This document shows, one piece after another, positions 9,726 through 23,023 of a stretch of 64,000 nt of DNA; position 1 is the first letter of the stretch, and every line of letters begins with the position of its first letter. Source of the stretch: Rhyzopertha dominica (lineage: Eukaryota > Arthropoda > Insecta > Coleoptera > Bostrichidae); assembly GCA_025024175.1 (NCBI GenBank), contig QCXZ01000003.1:22340392-22404391 (forward strand). The letters are read 5' to 3'. The translations under genes and the position numbers were made by a program. The notes below the pieces were generated by a model. The model ran no database searches, was not told where the DNA came from, and saw only the letters and a program-made list of their open reading frames with translations.

Positions 9726-9917
9726 TACAGGGTGTTCCGTTTTAAAAAATAAAGTTGGTGGATGTCCAGGAAAATTGGGACACCCTGTATATGTGAAAAT
9801 AATTTTAAAATGTAAAGGAAATAATTTGATTACGGTTTTGTTTAAAAAGTTTGTGAGTATCTTCAAATCCAACAGATCTATAAGGGAATTACGTTAGCTC
9901 TGGACACCCTGTATATA
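9726..9917. mobile_element. Small MITE with cagggtgt ends
   Basis: About 190 bp bounded by tatacagggtgttcc and the inverted tggacaccctgtatata. A further inverted copy of the end (gggacaccctgtatat) lies inside at 9778-9793. Terminal TA dinucleotides are compatible with a Tc1/mariner-type target duplication, but this family assignment is an inference from the ends only. The ends resemble those of the palindrome at 53033-55291. Confidence 0.6.
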
Positions 9918-12900
9918 CAAAGCTACTATGCAGCCCAAATATGTGGATTCACAGTTTAAAATAGATTAGGTTTTTAAATCTTAACATTGTACCGTAATAA
10001 GGTGGCAAATAAAATCGAATAACTCTTTAGACCGCATATTCCGAGATTTTCAGCTATGTAATAACATGGTTTTTTAGATTTGTAAAGTGTGCAGGCTGTG
10101 TAAGGGGATGTCTCCGTCATTGTGTTTCTAATTAAGAGAAGCGATAAATACGGTTAGGTATGAAAGCAAGTACTTTGTGGCAGTTAAAAAATCATAATCA
10201 TAAATTATGGGGGAGAGTTAGTTTTTATACCTCAATATTCGGGAGCGGGAGAGAGAACGTTAAAACAAGAGTCGAACGCTTGGCCAAGCCGCAATAGTAT
10301 TTTCTGTTTCACCTCTATAGATTTTGTCACAAGAAATAAATATGTTTGTAAATTATACATTGCTAGAGTTCCGTACGATGCCCAATTATCAATTAATTGG
10401 AGAAGTAGAGGTATTTGAAAATTGTGAGTTAAATATAAGACGATCTCTTTGGGGAAAATGGCTGAAGAAGATATTATATATGCTTTCTGAGGGTGTAATT
10501 TGTGACCAAAAATGCTTAAAATACAGAAGTATTTTCGTTGGGTAGATCCCCTTAACAATGATATTTTCAGAATTATACCTAAAAATAATGTAGAAGCGGC
10601 AATCAAAATAGTTTCTATTGGAACCAGAAATCACAAAGAAAGCAATATAAATAATTCAAAAAATAACATCTTGGCTAAATTTCCAGAACCAGATTAATTA
10701 CTCATCATTAATTATTTTACGCACCTACATAAAAAACATAGATGAATGGTTTTAATATTTAAAAAAAGCTGTGTTCATTTTTAACTCAATTGTCAGAATT
10801 TTTACCTGTTTTTCTTTCCAAAATTTTGTACCTGAGTCCAACATTCATATAATGGTGTTGTTTTAATAATAATAATAAGTGTTTTATATTAAGTGCATTC
10901 CGATAATTATAACAGTATTGAAGAAGGTTAATTTTTATTGCAGAACAGAAAAAATGTTATTTCAACATAGGTCTGCAATATTTTTGTTTTAGAGATAGAG
11001 GGCGCTGCAAGTCTATAAATTATTATTTATTCGTACTGAAAATATATGAATTAAATTTAATTAAAATAAATCAAATAAGCTTATTGGGTTGTATACATAA
11101 CAAATCACTATCACACCAGGTGAGTACTTGCTACCAATAGATAAGTTGTGTGGGGCTTCAGTGCCATTTTTGTAAAATCGTCTAGTAGGTATAATAATGT
11201 CCAAAATTAAATTTAGACCCATACTTCAAGAAAGCATTGAATATTGAACAAAAAGTAGGTTTTGAAAGAAAATAGTATAATAACACAAATTGAGTTATAG
11301 CAGAAAAACTGTCATCTAAATACTTTCAATATTAAATAACTTAATATCTTATTTTATCTAACTTAAACATTAAATACTCAGTTCTTTGCTGTAAATTCTA
11401 TGATTTATCAGTATAAAGTGTAATATTTCCTATTTTTAACAAAATATCTTAGTATTATCTAAAATAAAATCTTAGCCGGTGAAAAAACTTAACAAGAAAA
11501 GTAGATTTTAAGTACCTCTACGAACAATTACAACGCATACTAAGTATATCATCTGACTGTTAAACTTAAAACATTCTGCCTCCCTGAAGCGAAGGAAATG
11601 CACGTTACATTAAAAATAAATATATTGTGTAGACTTGCAAAAAATAACGTTGAATATAATATATAAACACTGTTGAAGCCATGCTTCTAAAAGACGTTTT
11701 GGGTGTGCAACAGGTGCCCCATGTTTTCTACCTGTACCTATTTATTACGGAACCGCTTTGATGGTTTACTGTCGACAACTTTTCCCAGTTCTGCTAACTT
11801 ACCTATATACTTTGTATTCCACTAGGTGGTCAGGTGCGTTTTAAAACCGTAATAGATCCGACCGACTATGACTCACCACGGTGTCTTCGTCACAGGTGTA
11901 CCAGAAATTAGTTTAGAGCTTCGACGTACGAAAGCGTGAATGACCCATTGTAAGAAATCTTTACACCCGAACATATTATTATTCTTTGCTACAAGTTAGT
12001 GTATAAAAATGTACTATAATATTGTTTTGTATTTGATGCAGTATTTGATTAATCCATTTGTTCACTGTAATTATTACAATTCCTATAATTTGAGTGTTGT
12101 CCTCGAGCATATAAGTTTTTATTATTTGTTGGGGAGGTACCCACTTATTTAATATTTAGTTTTATAGATTAAGTAAATATCAAAATTATGTGCATTTTTA
12201 AGGCAGAAGTTTAATTAATAACAATATTTAAACAGTGTATTTATGTCGGTGACTGTATTGGTCTCTCTGTTATGGTTCACCATGCATTATTCAATTAGTT
12301 TTTCTAGATTCTACATTAAAAAAAAAATTCGAAAATAATTTATTTCATTGAGCTATTCGAACTGCATAAAACACTGAAATATCAATAAATTAAAGTTTAG
12401 GCGCAATAAACATTATAATTTTTTTAAATATTATTATATATGGAGAGATAACCGAATGACTTTGATTTACAATGCAAAACGTTATTTGAATATTACCTAT
12501 ACTATAAAATAGTTTTTGTTGTACAATATTACGAAAAATATACTTTTTGGTGAAAAAACTACGCCAAAAGTAAGAAATATGAAAAGTTGAGATAAATATA
12601 AAAATAATTCACATAAGTACCAGCATTTTACGTCAGTTTGCAGTTCAATAAAGATTCTTTAGACCTAGAAATCCTTAGTAAAGTATATCATTTGTCTGCA
12701 ACACCCGATTGGTATTATAACTACGTGAGTGATTTACATACTCGTAATTTTTAAGGTTTTTCGAAACAACTAAAAAATGCGTTTGTGTGATAAAGTGATT
12801 TATTGTCATAGGTTTAAGAATAAATTGTTTTTGCTATGTTGGTCTTAGTTCCGAATCTTGTGCTATTTTTAATTTCTCTCATTTTCTTTTACTAACTGAC

Positions 12901-14587
12901 ATTAACAATTTAACGACAATGCATATATTGCCTGAGCTGTTTCGAATATTATGAATTGTTATTGGCAACACAACTGCATTATACAATTATCACAACCATT
13001 ATAATATGTGTAGTAACACAGCAATATCCCAAACTTTTATTGCGCAGTTTAGGTATCTAAGTTGCTTTGCCAATTAGATAGGCATACCACGCCTAATGTT
13101 TTATTGGTTTTGCATAAACCAACATAAAATTGAGCCAATCCCACTGGAAAAGTGCAATCATATTTGCACGCATTATGTTTTTAAAACTTAATCAATCTAC
13201 CGATGTGGATGGGTAGGCGGATCGTCCTGTTCAGTTTATCGATCGCCGAATTTCTGCAGAACCAATTCTCGGAAATCTGGGGTAGAACGAGAAGGAAATG
13301 TCAAGGGATCACGTTCCATTGTATACAGGGATGCTCATTGTACCACACGCAGATAATAAAATGATACGGAAATAATTTTTTACTATAACTAGGTAAAAAA
13401 ATCCAAAATGGCAGTAGAATCTCAAACAAGTGTAGTTAATGCAAATGTAATACGTATTCAGGCCCGTAGATAGAGGTGGATCACTATCCTATTTAACACA
13501 ATAAATACCTACTTAATCAAAATTTTAAAAATCCGATACATTTACTTTTAAAGTTTCCAATCAATCTTATCCTGACATTGCAATTACAGTTTTTGTAGAC
13601 GTGTTTTTTTAATAAAGATGCAATTTTTTTACTTTGTACTTTTATACAAATGAAATAAGGTTGCCCCCTCTGAAATGAAAACCTGGCTAACGTCTAAATT
13701 GTTATTTCTAGTCTACAGCACAAATATCTTATGCCAAATAAGATTTCAATGTGCGAAACTGCGAACTTACACTTAGCTTCCTATATTTAAAACCATTAAC
13801 ATATATACTGGCTGAAGCATGTATATGTGTACTTAACATCCATATCAAAAACGAAAGTTTAACGCTTATAACGTGAATATGTGCCCTGGTTCCATACAGA
13901 ATCGTATTTTTCTATCAGAAGTGCTAAACATGGACACGCTATACTAAAGAAGTGCTTCAGGCAGCAAGAAAATACCTAATTGATATACATACATATATAT
14001 AGGTACTAGTATGGTCTTTTTTCAAGGGAAGTAAGAATCAGTCAAGTTTCGAATACCTTTTGACAAATGGTTATACCCTAATTGATTAAAAACTTTTCTT
14101 CGCCATCAAAAATGCAATAATGATAATCAATGTTTGTCCAAATTAAAAAATATATACATTTGTCTGGGCCTACCTATAAGGTTTCGACGCCCAACCTTTA
14201 CGAATACAGCCCTGAATATGTCTCGAACGAGCTTGGAAGAAACGTCGGTAGAAGACAGCAGAAGCGAGACGCGGTTCCAACCCGGAAGCATAGAAGGTTT
14301 GGACTAATAAATAATGATATAATATTTTTGTAATAACAGGAACTATTATGATATATTTAAATAGATATATCACACGTTTTACAATAATTGTTATTGGTAT
14401 TTTAGCGGCCTGTGATTACTCTTGTACACATACTGGAGACTTATCGGATAACCGTAAACACCATAGATGTATATAGGTAAACTTTTAATTCTTTGGTAAA
14501 CACCATTGCTGCTACGAGTTATATGCATACCATGTATACATATAAACGTCAAATACGTGACATTTTTCCTGGTTTTACTCAATCTTA
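9918..14587. other. Long AT-rich non-coding stretch
   Basis: About 4.7 kb with no gene I recognise. The overlapping open frames on both strands at 10232-10697 have no recognisable motif and probably arise by chance or from a decayed element. No large inverted or tandem repeat was noticed. Confidence 0.4.
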
Positions 14588-14841
14588 CAATCACTAAAAA
14601 TGGAATACACTACCGCAACGTCCGCCATATTGGGAGTAAAAGTTTTGGCGAGAACATTCAAATTTCGCAATGTTAATTTTACTTAGATTGAAATTAGAAC
14701 AAGACCAAGATCAATAATGAAAATTGAAAACCCATTACTGATCAAGGTATAGAAAAACTAACATTGCGAAATTTTAATGTTCTCGCCAAAACTTTTACTC
14801 CCAATATGGCGGACGTTGCTGCGCTGTATTCCATTTAGTGA
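14588..14841. mobile_element. Foldback MITE upstream of prune
   Basis: An inverted repeat of about 254 bp. The left arm runs from cactaaaaatggaatac through aacgtccgccatattgggag and ttctcgcc. The right arm returns through ggcgagaac, ctcccaatatggcggacgtt and gtattccatttagtg. The spacer of about 90 bp is AT-rich. No coding capacity. It lies about 520 bp before the predicted prune start codon, so it could sit in the promoter region. Confidence 0.75.
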
Positions 14842-15359
14842 CTGTAGTCCGTCTCTAATTCTGGCGACACCAGACAGTCATTAATGTAACTCATTCCATC
14901 AAACTGTATTAGTATTAGGGTAACAGTGACCATTCTTGTTTACTTATATTTTTATTTCTGGTATCACAATCAGAAATTAAACTTGGCAACACCGCTAGTG
15001 GTGGTGTATCGTAGTGTCAGTCACTGTCAAAATTCTGTTATGATTCTGTCAAATGTAAAGTTATTTAGCAATCTGTAGGTTATGAATTTGTTATTAAATA
15101 TAAAGTATGATATAAAGTAACTTATTTTGTGACACATACCTGTTTGCGTATGTATAGAAACATAAATATGAAAGTAACACTGAATACTCGTCTAATTCAA
15201 ACATCGGATTACTGAGTATTGGAAGACATTTAGTGATTAATTTGAATGAATATTAGGTACTTACAGCATTCATATTTTTATTTCTTATCGCAATATTAAA
15301 ATGTTTAATTTTTTCAGTATAAAATTTGAACAGAAAAGTACATAGCCCCCTTTTTTACT

Positions 15360-18300
15360 ATGGAATCATTTTTATCGTATCTGCACAAAATAAAACGTAC
15401 TCTAGTAAGTCAAAATATTGTTCACTTCACTACTTATGTATATAGTATTTTATAAGCTCATATTTTTATGCATTTTGTAGGCAGGTCATATTCCACCTGG
15501 AACAACTTTTCATGTTGTATTGGGTAATGAATCATGTGATCTAGATTCAGCTGCGTGTACTGTAGCCTTAGCATATTTACTAGCAAATATATATCAGTCA
15601 AAGAAAGAAATCATAGTAATCCCCATACTAAATGTTTCTAAGGAAGAGTTTCCATTAAGAACAGAAGTTTCTTATGTATTTTCTGAATTAAAGATTGCAG
15701 ATGAATGTTTAATATTTTGGTAAATTATCATGAAGAAGTATATAAGTACATTTACCATCACCTTTATTTTAGGGAAGATGTCAATCTGCTAGAGATTAAA
15801 AGGAACCATAATTTGTATGTTCATATCGTGGACCATCATGTTTTGCCCGAAAAATATAAATTTCTAATAGAAAATGTGATTCAGATTATTGACCATCGCC
15901 CACGAGATCAGAAGGGTATGTCTTTATATAACAAAGATATTACCATTAATATAAAGGATGTCGGATCATGTGCAACACTAATTGCAGAAGAAATGTACGG
16001 ATCCCTTAAAGAGTGCCTTTTCAAAGAATTGGCTACACTGTTATATTGTAAGTAAAACTACATTTACATAAACAGACTAAAAAAAATAATTTTGTGTTAA
16101 AAATTCTCTTATTATTGAAAAATTTTATTAACTACACGATAAAATGATAATGGTGGTGGTTTTTATGTAGAGTACTGTTGAATTAGACATTAAAAATTAT
16201 GCCACTTTTTCTTACAAATATATATAACAAGAATCTGCTTTAAACAGCGTAACAAATTTATGATATAAGTAAACTCTGAAAAATTTGCAGTTTGAACTAC
16301 AAAAAAATATTCTTTTTACCTATACAGTTTGCTACTCTGTCATGACATTCCTACACATTACAGTGAATGTGCTACCTATGGAAAATTATATATAATTCTT
16401 AATAGCATTCAGACTACAAATAATGGCAAATTGCAGCGACCATCATTTTTATATTTATATTTTTAAATCTTCCCGCTAAAGAAAATCATGGTTATTTGAC
16501 AACACTGCTGCAGGTTTCAACAATTTGCTATATTTGCAGTTCTGCGATCTTTTAGCATGCACGACTAAGCAACCCACATTTATTTTTAATTACTGCCTCA
16601 ATTCTTCACAGCATCATATCAAATAAGTCTTAAGCATCTTTGGGTTCACCCCTTTTATGCAGTTTTTCTTTTATTTCTTGGATCGTTGCTGCACGACTAT
16701 GAGCGACTAATCTGGACTACTGTTAATAAAATGTAGTTTCATTTACAACCTTCAGCGTCATAACATGACTGAAACTGGAAAATTTACCTCAAGCCTTCTT
16801 CATGATACGCTTCACATTCACGTCTAATGACTGCTTTATATTGAGACTCATCACACCAGTGAACCCGATTTCACTGCTCAAGAAACGAACTTTTATGTTC
16901 TTTAGCCCATTTTAATATATCGTTTTATTTTGATGTCGGTAATGATTTTTCGTTGGCCTAAAAAAAATAAGTACTTTTTTATAATTTTTCACTAGTAGAG
17001 TAGCAATAATGATCTCAATCCCAAGTTTTGGGCTTCTCTAAGCATGTTTAGACTTGGAACATGTTTTCCAATTGCTTGACTCAATAATACCCTGATTTTT
17101 CCATAGATAGCACATTTAGAACAATAGATTGAAATTTTTCATCAATCAACTAAATTCTGAATAGGTGTAAAGAAATTATTTGTTTTCCTTCAATGGCAGA
17201 AAATCCATAAGTAATATACATATAATTATATTTTGTGTTTTAAAAATAAGATGAGTATCTTTATTCTAAATGATAGTAAAGGTGTCAAATAATAATATTA
17301 GGATATGTAGGTATGCATTATTTCAATAAAAAAAAACAATTATTTACTCCTTATTCCAAACTCAAAAAAAATATTTATGTTATTTTACTTCAAAGAAACT
17401 ATTTAGTAATGTAAAAACATATCAGTTTTTATTGACATATTGGTAATTTACACAAAAATTAAATAAATGCATTCCTACAAAAGCATATTAAATATGATGG
17501 CTGTATATGTGTATGCTATGTTTACTGATGCTTATCATTCTCTGACTAAACTATCTCGAGTGGGTAGATGGGTAAAGCTAAAAGTTGGCTTATGCCTTTA
17601 AAAAGTAAAAAGCACGAGGGCGAATCATCACTGCATAATTGGTCCATAGTGTCTCTAACCAGGAACAGTTGTAATAAAAGGAATCTTGCTCATTTAGAAA
17701 TAATAAATATGGTTTGGGCGTGGGTGGGCAAAAGTGTGACGTTGTGTTTTGGCTTTAAGTCTGTACAGTAATAAATAAAAAGACATGTTGCTGTATTGGT
17801 TTTAATTGGGTATTATCACTTTTTTTAAAAACTACGTAAAATTAATCTTGAAGTGCATATATATCGTACGCCATGTTAAAAAAACAAAAAAAAATATTTG
17901 TAGGTAGAGAAATTCAGGTCTGAAATTCGAATCTTAGGAGTCACCGCCAAAACGCTTCTGTCCAAGGTTATTCAACTCGTGACGTCAAGTGTCATGTAAA
18001 CATTACCGAGGAGCGTGCTGTTTAATGGTTGTAGTATCATTCTTGTATTGGAAAAGCTTTTGTGTGGTATTTATTGAAAGGACGGTGTAAGGGGTAGCAC
18101 CAAAAAGTGATTTGTGTAGTTTTACAAACATCTATTATGTATGGAAAACAAAACAGGTGTTGTTTTTTACATAGTTATAAAAGTACTTCAGTCAGTACAT
18201 CTAACAAAACTTTTGTAACCGTTCCTCGAGATTATCAAAGTAGAAAAAGTTGTTTAAGGCCCCTAGACGCCATATGCCGAAATCGCAAAGTTTTGTTTTT

Positions 18301-21289
18301 CTGTTGTGAAGATCATCTTATTTCTTACTGTAAGTTTTATTATTCTTTTTGGGGTTATAGGTGTTTACCATTCTGTTATAGCTTAAAGAGGATATGAAAA
18401 ATTATATGCGTTTTAAGTTGATAGAGGGAAATGTTATAATAACGACGTTGTTCCCCATAATATTCGACTGTTAGCCAGACTGGAAACGAGCCGCAAGAGC
18501 CCCGAAAATAAATGGCAATTTGTATTTATTTTGACCTCTAAAATAAATGTCAAGTTTAGGGAACATTTTTGATTCTCACATTTTTATGTTTACAAATAGT
18601 ATGTTTCCAACAACCCACTGTGATCGAATTATCAATGCTACGTTAATTTGATAAAAAGTTCACTTATGCTGTTGCTTTTACGTTCCTCATCTCCGCCGCG
18701 TTGAACCGCTCGTCGCTGTACACAAATTCCATAATAATGAACATGGCTTCAGAAGTCATAACTCATAAGTATTTCACTTGTTCTTTGCGTATTTTAATTC
18801 GCTTGTCACAAAATGAACGCAAACAACAAACTGATGAATTGACGGGCTGAGACTGACGCGTGACGCGCTGACCCCAGATGTAAACAAGCGGCCATTTACA
18901 AGACACCTGACGTCACGGTCAATATGTTCGCGTTTTGGCGGTCTCTTTAAATATTCACATTTTTGATATTAAAAATACATCTTACGATCCATTTTTTAAA
19001 ATTTATAAGCTGTCACAGCTGTTTTGTGGATTATATGCTACCTATTAATATGCAATTTAATAAAATATAAATACGTGGCAAATACCCAATTAGGTTGAAA
19101 GAAAAAACTGATGTTGAACATCTGGATGCAAGCACAAATGAATTTAATAATGTATTTAAATATCAAGCAAATTTGCATTGTGAGAATTTTGACTTAAAAA
19201 AAATTAATTCGTGCCTTTTTTATGAGTGAAGCAAAAACTAATTTTATATGAACAATTTCGCAGTCTATCCCAAAGGTCTGAAAAGTTGAATTAGTATAAC
19301 AGTAGCAATTGTTAACGAAGAACTCAGCATCTCGAAAACTACTTATTTTAGATCCATGATGTACTAAGAAAACATTTATGATTCCTTCAGAAATCAAAGT
19401 CATGTTTACTTGAACTTTCTTATTTTAATAGTAATAGAAATATGAAATTTTATGTAGAAAATGTAATATGATAATTTTTCTTAAAAAGTATTTAGCATTT
19501 TAATTTATGAATCTTTGCAATATCTGTATTTCATTTATTTATAGGATTACAGACACTACAGAATGGTGAAGTACCCTGTATGACAACTATATTAAATTCA
19601 ATGTATTACATAAACATATTTCTACTCACTAGTTCTAGTTGCACTATCTTTAATGGACTTCACTCATAATGTGCTGGACACAATTTTAGCAGATGTTTTG
19701 TTTTCATTTTAAGTTTTTCATTGTGTTACTAAATTTTGGATTGTCTGCTGCTAATAGTAAAGTGAGTAGTTTATGTTTACTCTTGCTATATAGCAATATC
19801 GTCAAATTTATATCCTACTGCGTAGGTGTTTAAATTTCTAATACTTTTAGAGTATTACACTTCATAAAACAAATCATTCAGTATTAAATAATCCTGTATA
19901 TTAACTGTCTAAAAGATAAGTTGTGTTTCATTAATTTTTATTTCCCTCAAATCTTTCTGATTATTATCTCAAACATTTGGTGGCAACTTCAATAAAAGAA
20001 TGTTCAAGATCCCGGCTCCAATGTCATTGGTCATTGATGGTACAATATTGTGAGCATATGGCAGCAGAACATCATCAACAATATTCTTTTTTTGATCCAG
20101 GATGTGTAATTATGATCTGTTTTTACTTTGCTGAATGCATTTCCTATTGCCATTAGTCTAGCCATGTTTTTCACCATGTTATGTTTCCATGGCACACCTT
20201 GTCTAAATTAATAATATGTCATTATGCCTGATTCATCTAAATATTGTGCTTATAACCACTATCGAATCTTAAGAGACTTCATGATTAGACATCCTTTTTT
20301 TGTTTTGTTGTTGTGCCCCACCTTGTTCTAATAGGTGTTACTCCCAAATATTAAAAAATACTAATGATTTTTTTAATACACGAGATATTGTCTCAAAACT
20401 TGCAAACAACTGAGGCAAGGTGACAGAATTGCTATAGCTAAGAAGCCATTTGGATATTTCTTATTTACAGCACAAAGCCAGAACAATGGTTAATGGGCTA
20501 ACAACAGAAGAAGCTGCATATACCTAAAAAATTGTATTGCCTGTGTATTTTTTTACATTATGAAAGGATGGCATAGTTCATACATATTTCAACATCAGAA
20601 CTTTGATATATTTTCGCATCTGCTTTAGCTTGTAATATTTATACACATAGTTGTTTTCCTAAATGACCGATAATTTAAATGGCAAGCATTTTATGTGATT
20701 ATTGCATATTTCTTATTTTATTTCAGATACTATAATATATGACACAGTAGGACTGGTACCAAAGAATGGAAGGACTACAGAACTAGATGTATGTCTATCA
20801 GAAACATTACAAGAGGACTTTTGCTTAAAGGAAGATAAAAAGCACATTTTTGAAAGATTGTGGTCTGCTCATTGTGATGTTTCTCATTTGACACCTGCAC
20901 AAATACTGATTCGTGATTTAAAAATTGTATTTGATATACCTATTCCTGGTCTACCATTTCTAGTAGAGAATTTTTTGAAATTGACTAATGCCCTGCAAGC
21001 TGTTGAGTCACTTTTGAGCACACACAATGCCACGGTGGCAGTTTTAATAGGTTTGGAAGCTAATGGTGATGTGAAACGGGACATAGCAATTTATTGTCAA
21101 GATGATAACAATAAATTAGTGCAAACGATACTAGATAAATTTAAAAATGACCCTAGGGCAATAGAACTTGATTTGATTCCATCTGCTACAAGTTACCCAA
21201 ATTTAATACACTTTCAGCAACGAAACATTAAAAAAACTCGGAAACACATTATACCAATTATTATAGATGCTGTAACGAGTATAAATTAA
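15360..21289 (+). CDS. prune: Prune-type DHH phosphoesterase (exopolyphosphatase prune homologue)
   Basis: Four coding exons join in frame: 15360-15404, 15481-15719, 15773-16047 and 20727-21289, giving 373 aa. All introns are GT-AG: 76 bp, 53 bp and 4.7 kb. The protein shows the metal-binding motif GNESCDLDS (residues 30-38), the family-defining DHH (115-117, in IVDHHVLPEKY) and DHRP (135-138), then GSCATL. The C-terminal third (residues about 200-373) fits the DHHA2 domain. Prune proteins hydrolyse short-chain polyphosphate and also have reported cyclic-nucleotide phosphodiesterase activity (family knowledge). The length is close to other insect prune proteins. I chose the first ATG because exon 1 encodes a short leader joining in phase to exon 2. 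Exon 3 to exon 4 joins as LLYYTIIYDTVGL, matching the family at that position. The start codon and the cytoplasmic location are inferred. Confidence 0.9.
17803..19092 (+). mobile_element. THAP-exon DNA transposon, copy 2
   Basis: The most complete of the three copies, about 1.29 kb with intact inverted ends taattgggtatt and aatacccaatta. It includes the segment of about 150 bp after the left end that copy 1 lacks. It lies in sense orientation inside prune intron 3. No catalytic domain and no clear target duplication. Confidence 0.8.
18137..18329 (+). pseudogene. THAP-domain exon of copy 2
   Basis: 193 nt, the same length as in the other two copies, from ATG to a gtaag donor. It reads MYGKQNRCCFLHSYKS and ends FFCCEDHLISY. 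The second zinc-ligand position is Tyr, not Cys. The following exon-2 block (about 18388 on) reads EDMKNYMRFKLIEGNV and is then broken relative to copy 1 by a two-base loss (aataacgacg against aataaagaacgacg). Confidence 0.6.
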
Positions 21290-21290
21290 C

Positions 21291-21296
21291 AATAAA
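21291..21296 (+). terminator. Candidate poly(A) signal of prune
   Basis: AATAAA one base after the stop codon. That is unusually close, so it would imply a very short 3' UTR. It may instead be a chance match, with the true signal further downstream. Confidence 0.3.
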
Positions 21297-21974
21297 ATTT
21301 TAGAAAGACAAAGTCTTTGTAGTTCAAGACGATCTACTTTCCACACACAAATAAGTTAAACGACAGAATGGTATCAGCTTATAGTAGCAATCATCTACTT
21401 CATTTACCCATTTTGTGTAAATAGCTTTTGTGACTGTTATAAGCTGAAATCATTGCTTTAAATTTTAAAATTAAACATGGTTACAATTTTATGTAACCAC
21501 AGTCAAATCCAACTACCTCTGTAAATAAGTACGTATGGATGTAGATTGTATTTCTATTTCCAATGTTTTCATTGCATTTGTAAATATTTCTTAACCAAAA
21601 TATATTCAATGGTAGGCCCGATAAATACCTTCATAGGATTACAAAAAATTATTTTTCATTTCCATGAATTGCGAATTATAATTAATGTAATGTAATGTTG
21701 TTATCAAACATCTCTCTCTAAAATGTGATGTTGCAATATGGGCCTGAACAACTAAATTGTGCATAATGATTTTTCCCACCAAGGTAGGTTTGACTCTTCC
21801 TTTACTTATTTTTGCATTTAGTTAAGTGTTAACGATGTTATAACTGCCTTAATTGTCCTATAGGTACTGCAAAAGTTCAGCCATTAATGTTTAGATTTTA
21901 ACTATATTATAACATTCCGAGTAATAATCTGAACGGTTCAGAGTACCTAGTGTGTGTTGGCAATAGGGTTGTAG
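21297..21974. other. Non-coding stretch after prune
   Basis: AT-rich, no gene seen. Part of it may be prune 3' UTR. Confidence 0.4.
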
Positions 21975-22394
21975 CCCTTGACAGCAAATCGTGTTATGAT
22001 TTAAAAGTGCCACGCTTTGTGTTTTTGTAAATTGTGAAGTTCTTTTTTGTGTTTAATTATACGAAAATGCCTGTTACGCGCCTTGCGCTTGGCTACGGAA
22101 GTCAGTCACAGTTAGCATAGAGCGGTGCACATGAATCAGCCGACACTTAAATCAACCGACACATGAACCAACCGACAAAGTTACTAAAAGTCAGTGGTAC
22201 CCAACAAGTTAGGAATGAAGCGTTGTCGGCAACCAACTATGCAGCTACGTTAAAAATGTAATGGCATTGAGTGCTTTATTACTTAAAATTTAATTTTGAT
22301 TAAGAATAATGGTCGGAACTTGTTGAATGTTCAAGCTTCAGAAGTAGGGGGTATTCGACCTTTTGGTTTAATAAAATTAAGTGAACTCTTTTTC

Positions 22395-22440
22395 CATAGC
22401 CAAGCTTTCGTCTTTATTTAAGACATCATCAGGGCTTCTA
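22395..22440 (-). ncRNA. Degenerate hammerhead-like hairpin, possibly Penelope-like
   Basis: The minus strand reads AAGCC, CUGAUGA, U, GUCUU, a short loop, AAGAC, GAAA, then GCUUGGCU. The two conserved core boxes flank a good stem II and a 3-bp stem III (AGC/GCU) is possible. One extra U lies between the core and stem II, and the first stem I pair is C against U. Penelope-like retroelements are known to carry minimal hammerheads, so this may be such a terminal repeat fragment, probably inactive. Confidence 0.35.
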
Positions 22441-22950
22441 CAATAAATTTACAATGGTGTAAGAATATGATAACGATAGGTTTTACGTAAATATTACCGA
22501 AAGTGCGATTAATTTAAAGAAGTCTAAAGCTTAAACTTTAATTATTATATATCTGTCACATGTGGTTCTAAATAGTTTGGCTAACATCTAATATGTTGCA
22601 CACATGTTTATATAACCTTTATTCGGGCAAAACTTGTTAAAAAAATAAATACAATGTTAAGTGTTGTTAAGTAATGCCCTTGATTATAATATAAATAATA
22701 ATAAATAAACTCAATGGTAATACATTCAAATATTAAAAAGTAATCAAATCTAATTATTGATACACAGTGTCTGTCATGTGTACTTCTTACAAAATTCAAT
22801 CAAAGTTATAAGATTTACAATTAGGAATAAAGAAAACCATGATTAGTTGTTCAAACATTTATTAACAAAGCTGCTGTTGAAAAAAGACGAATAAGATAAT
22901 GCAATTTTTCAATTAATACATATATATCAAATGATAAACTTAAAAATATG

Positions 22951-23023
22951 AGTAACACAAACGACAGTCCACACTAAAGGTCCACACTGTCGTTTGTGTT
23001 ACTTATGACCACACGGTCATAAG
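22951..23023. repeat. Two adjacent perfect hairpins
   Basis: The first has 18-bp perfect arms (22951-22968, agtaacacaaacgacagt, against 22986-23003) with a 17-nt loop. The second follows at once, with 9-bp arms (cttatgacc at 23002-23010 and ggtcataag at 23015-23023) around acac. Function unknown. They may be part of a transposon end. Confidence 0.6.

Larger units (their letters stand above)
16048..20726 (+). other. prune intron 3, carrying a THAP-exon transposon
   Basis: Begins gtaagt and ends tttcag. It contains the complete THAP-exon element copy 2 at 17803-19092. I see no other gene. The remaining sequence is AT-rich and non-coding. Confidence 0.75.

Noticed and set aside
10232..10697. 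Cluster of overlapping open frames on both strands
   Set aside because: No motif, no splice-consistent structure and no codon pattern that favours one frame.
17803..19092. P-element assignment for the THAP elements
   Set aside because: A THAP domain alone is shared by several gene and transposon families. No P-type 8-bp duplication or catalytic region is visible.
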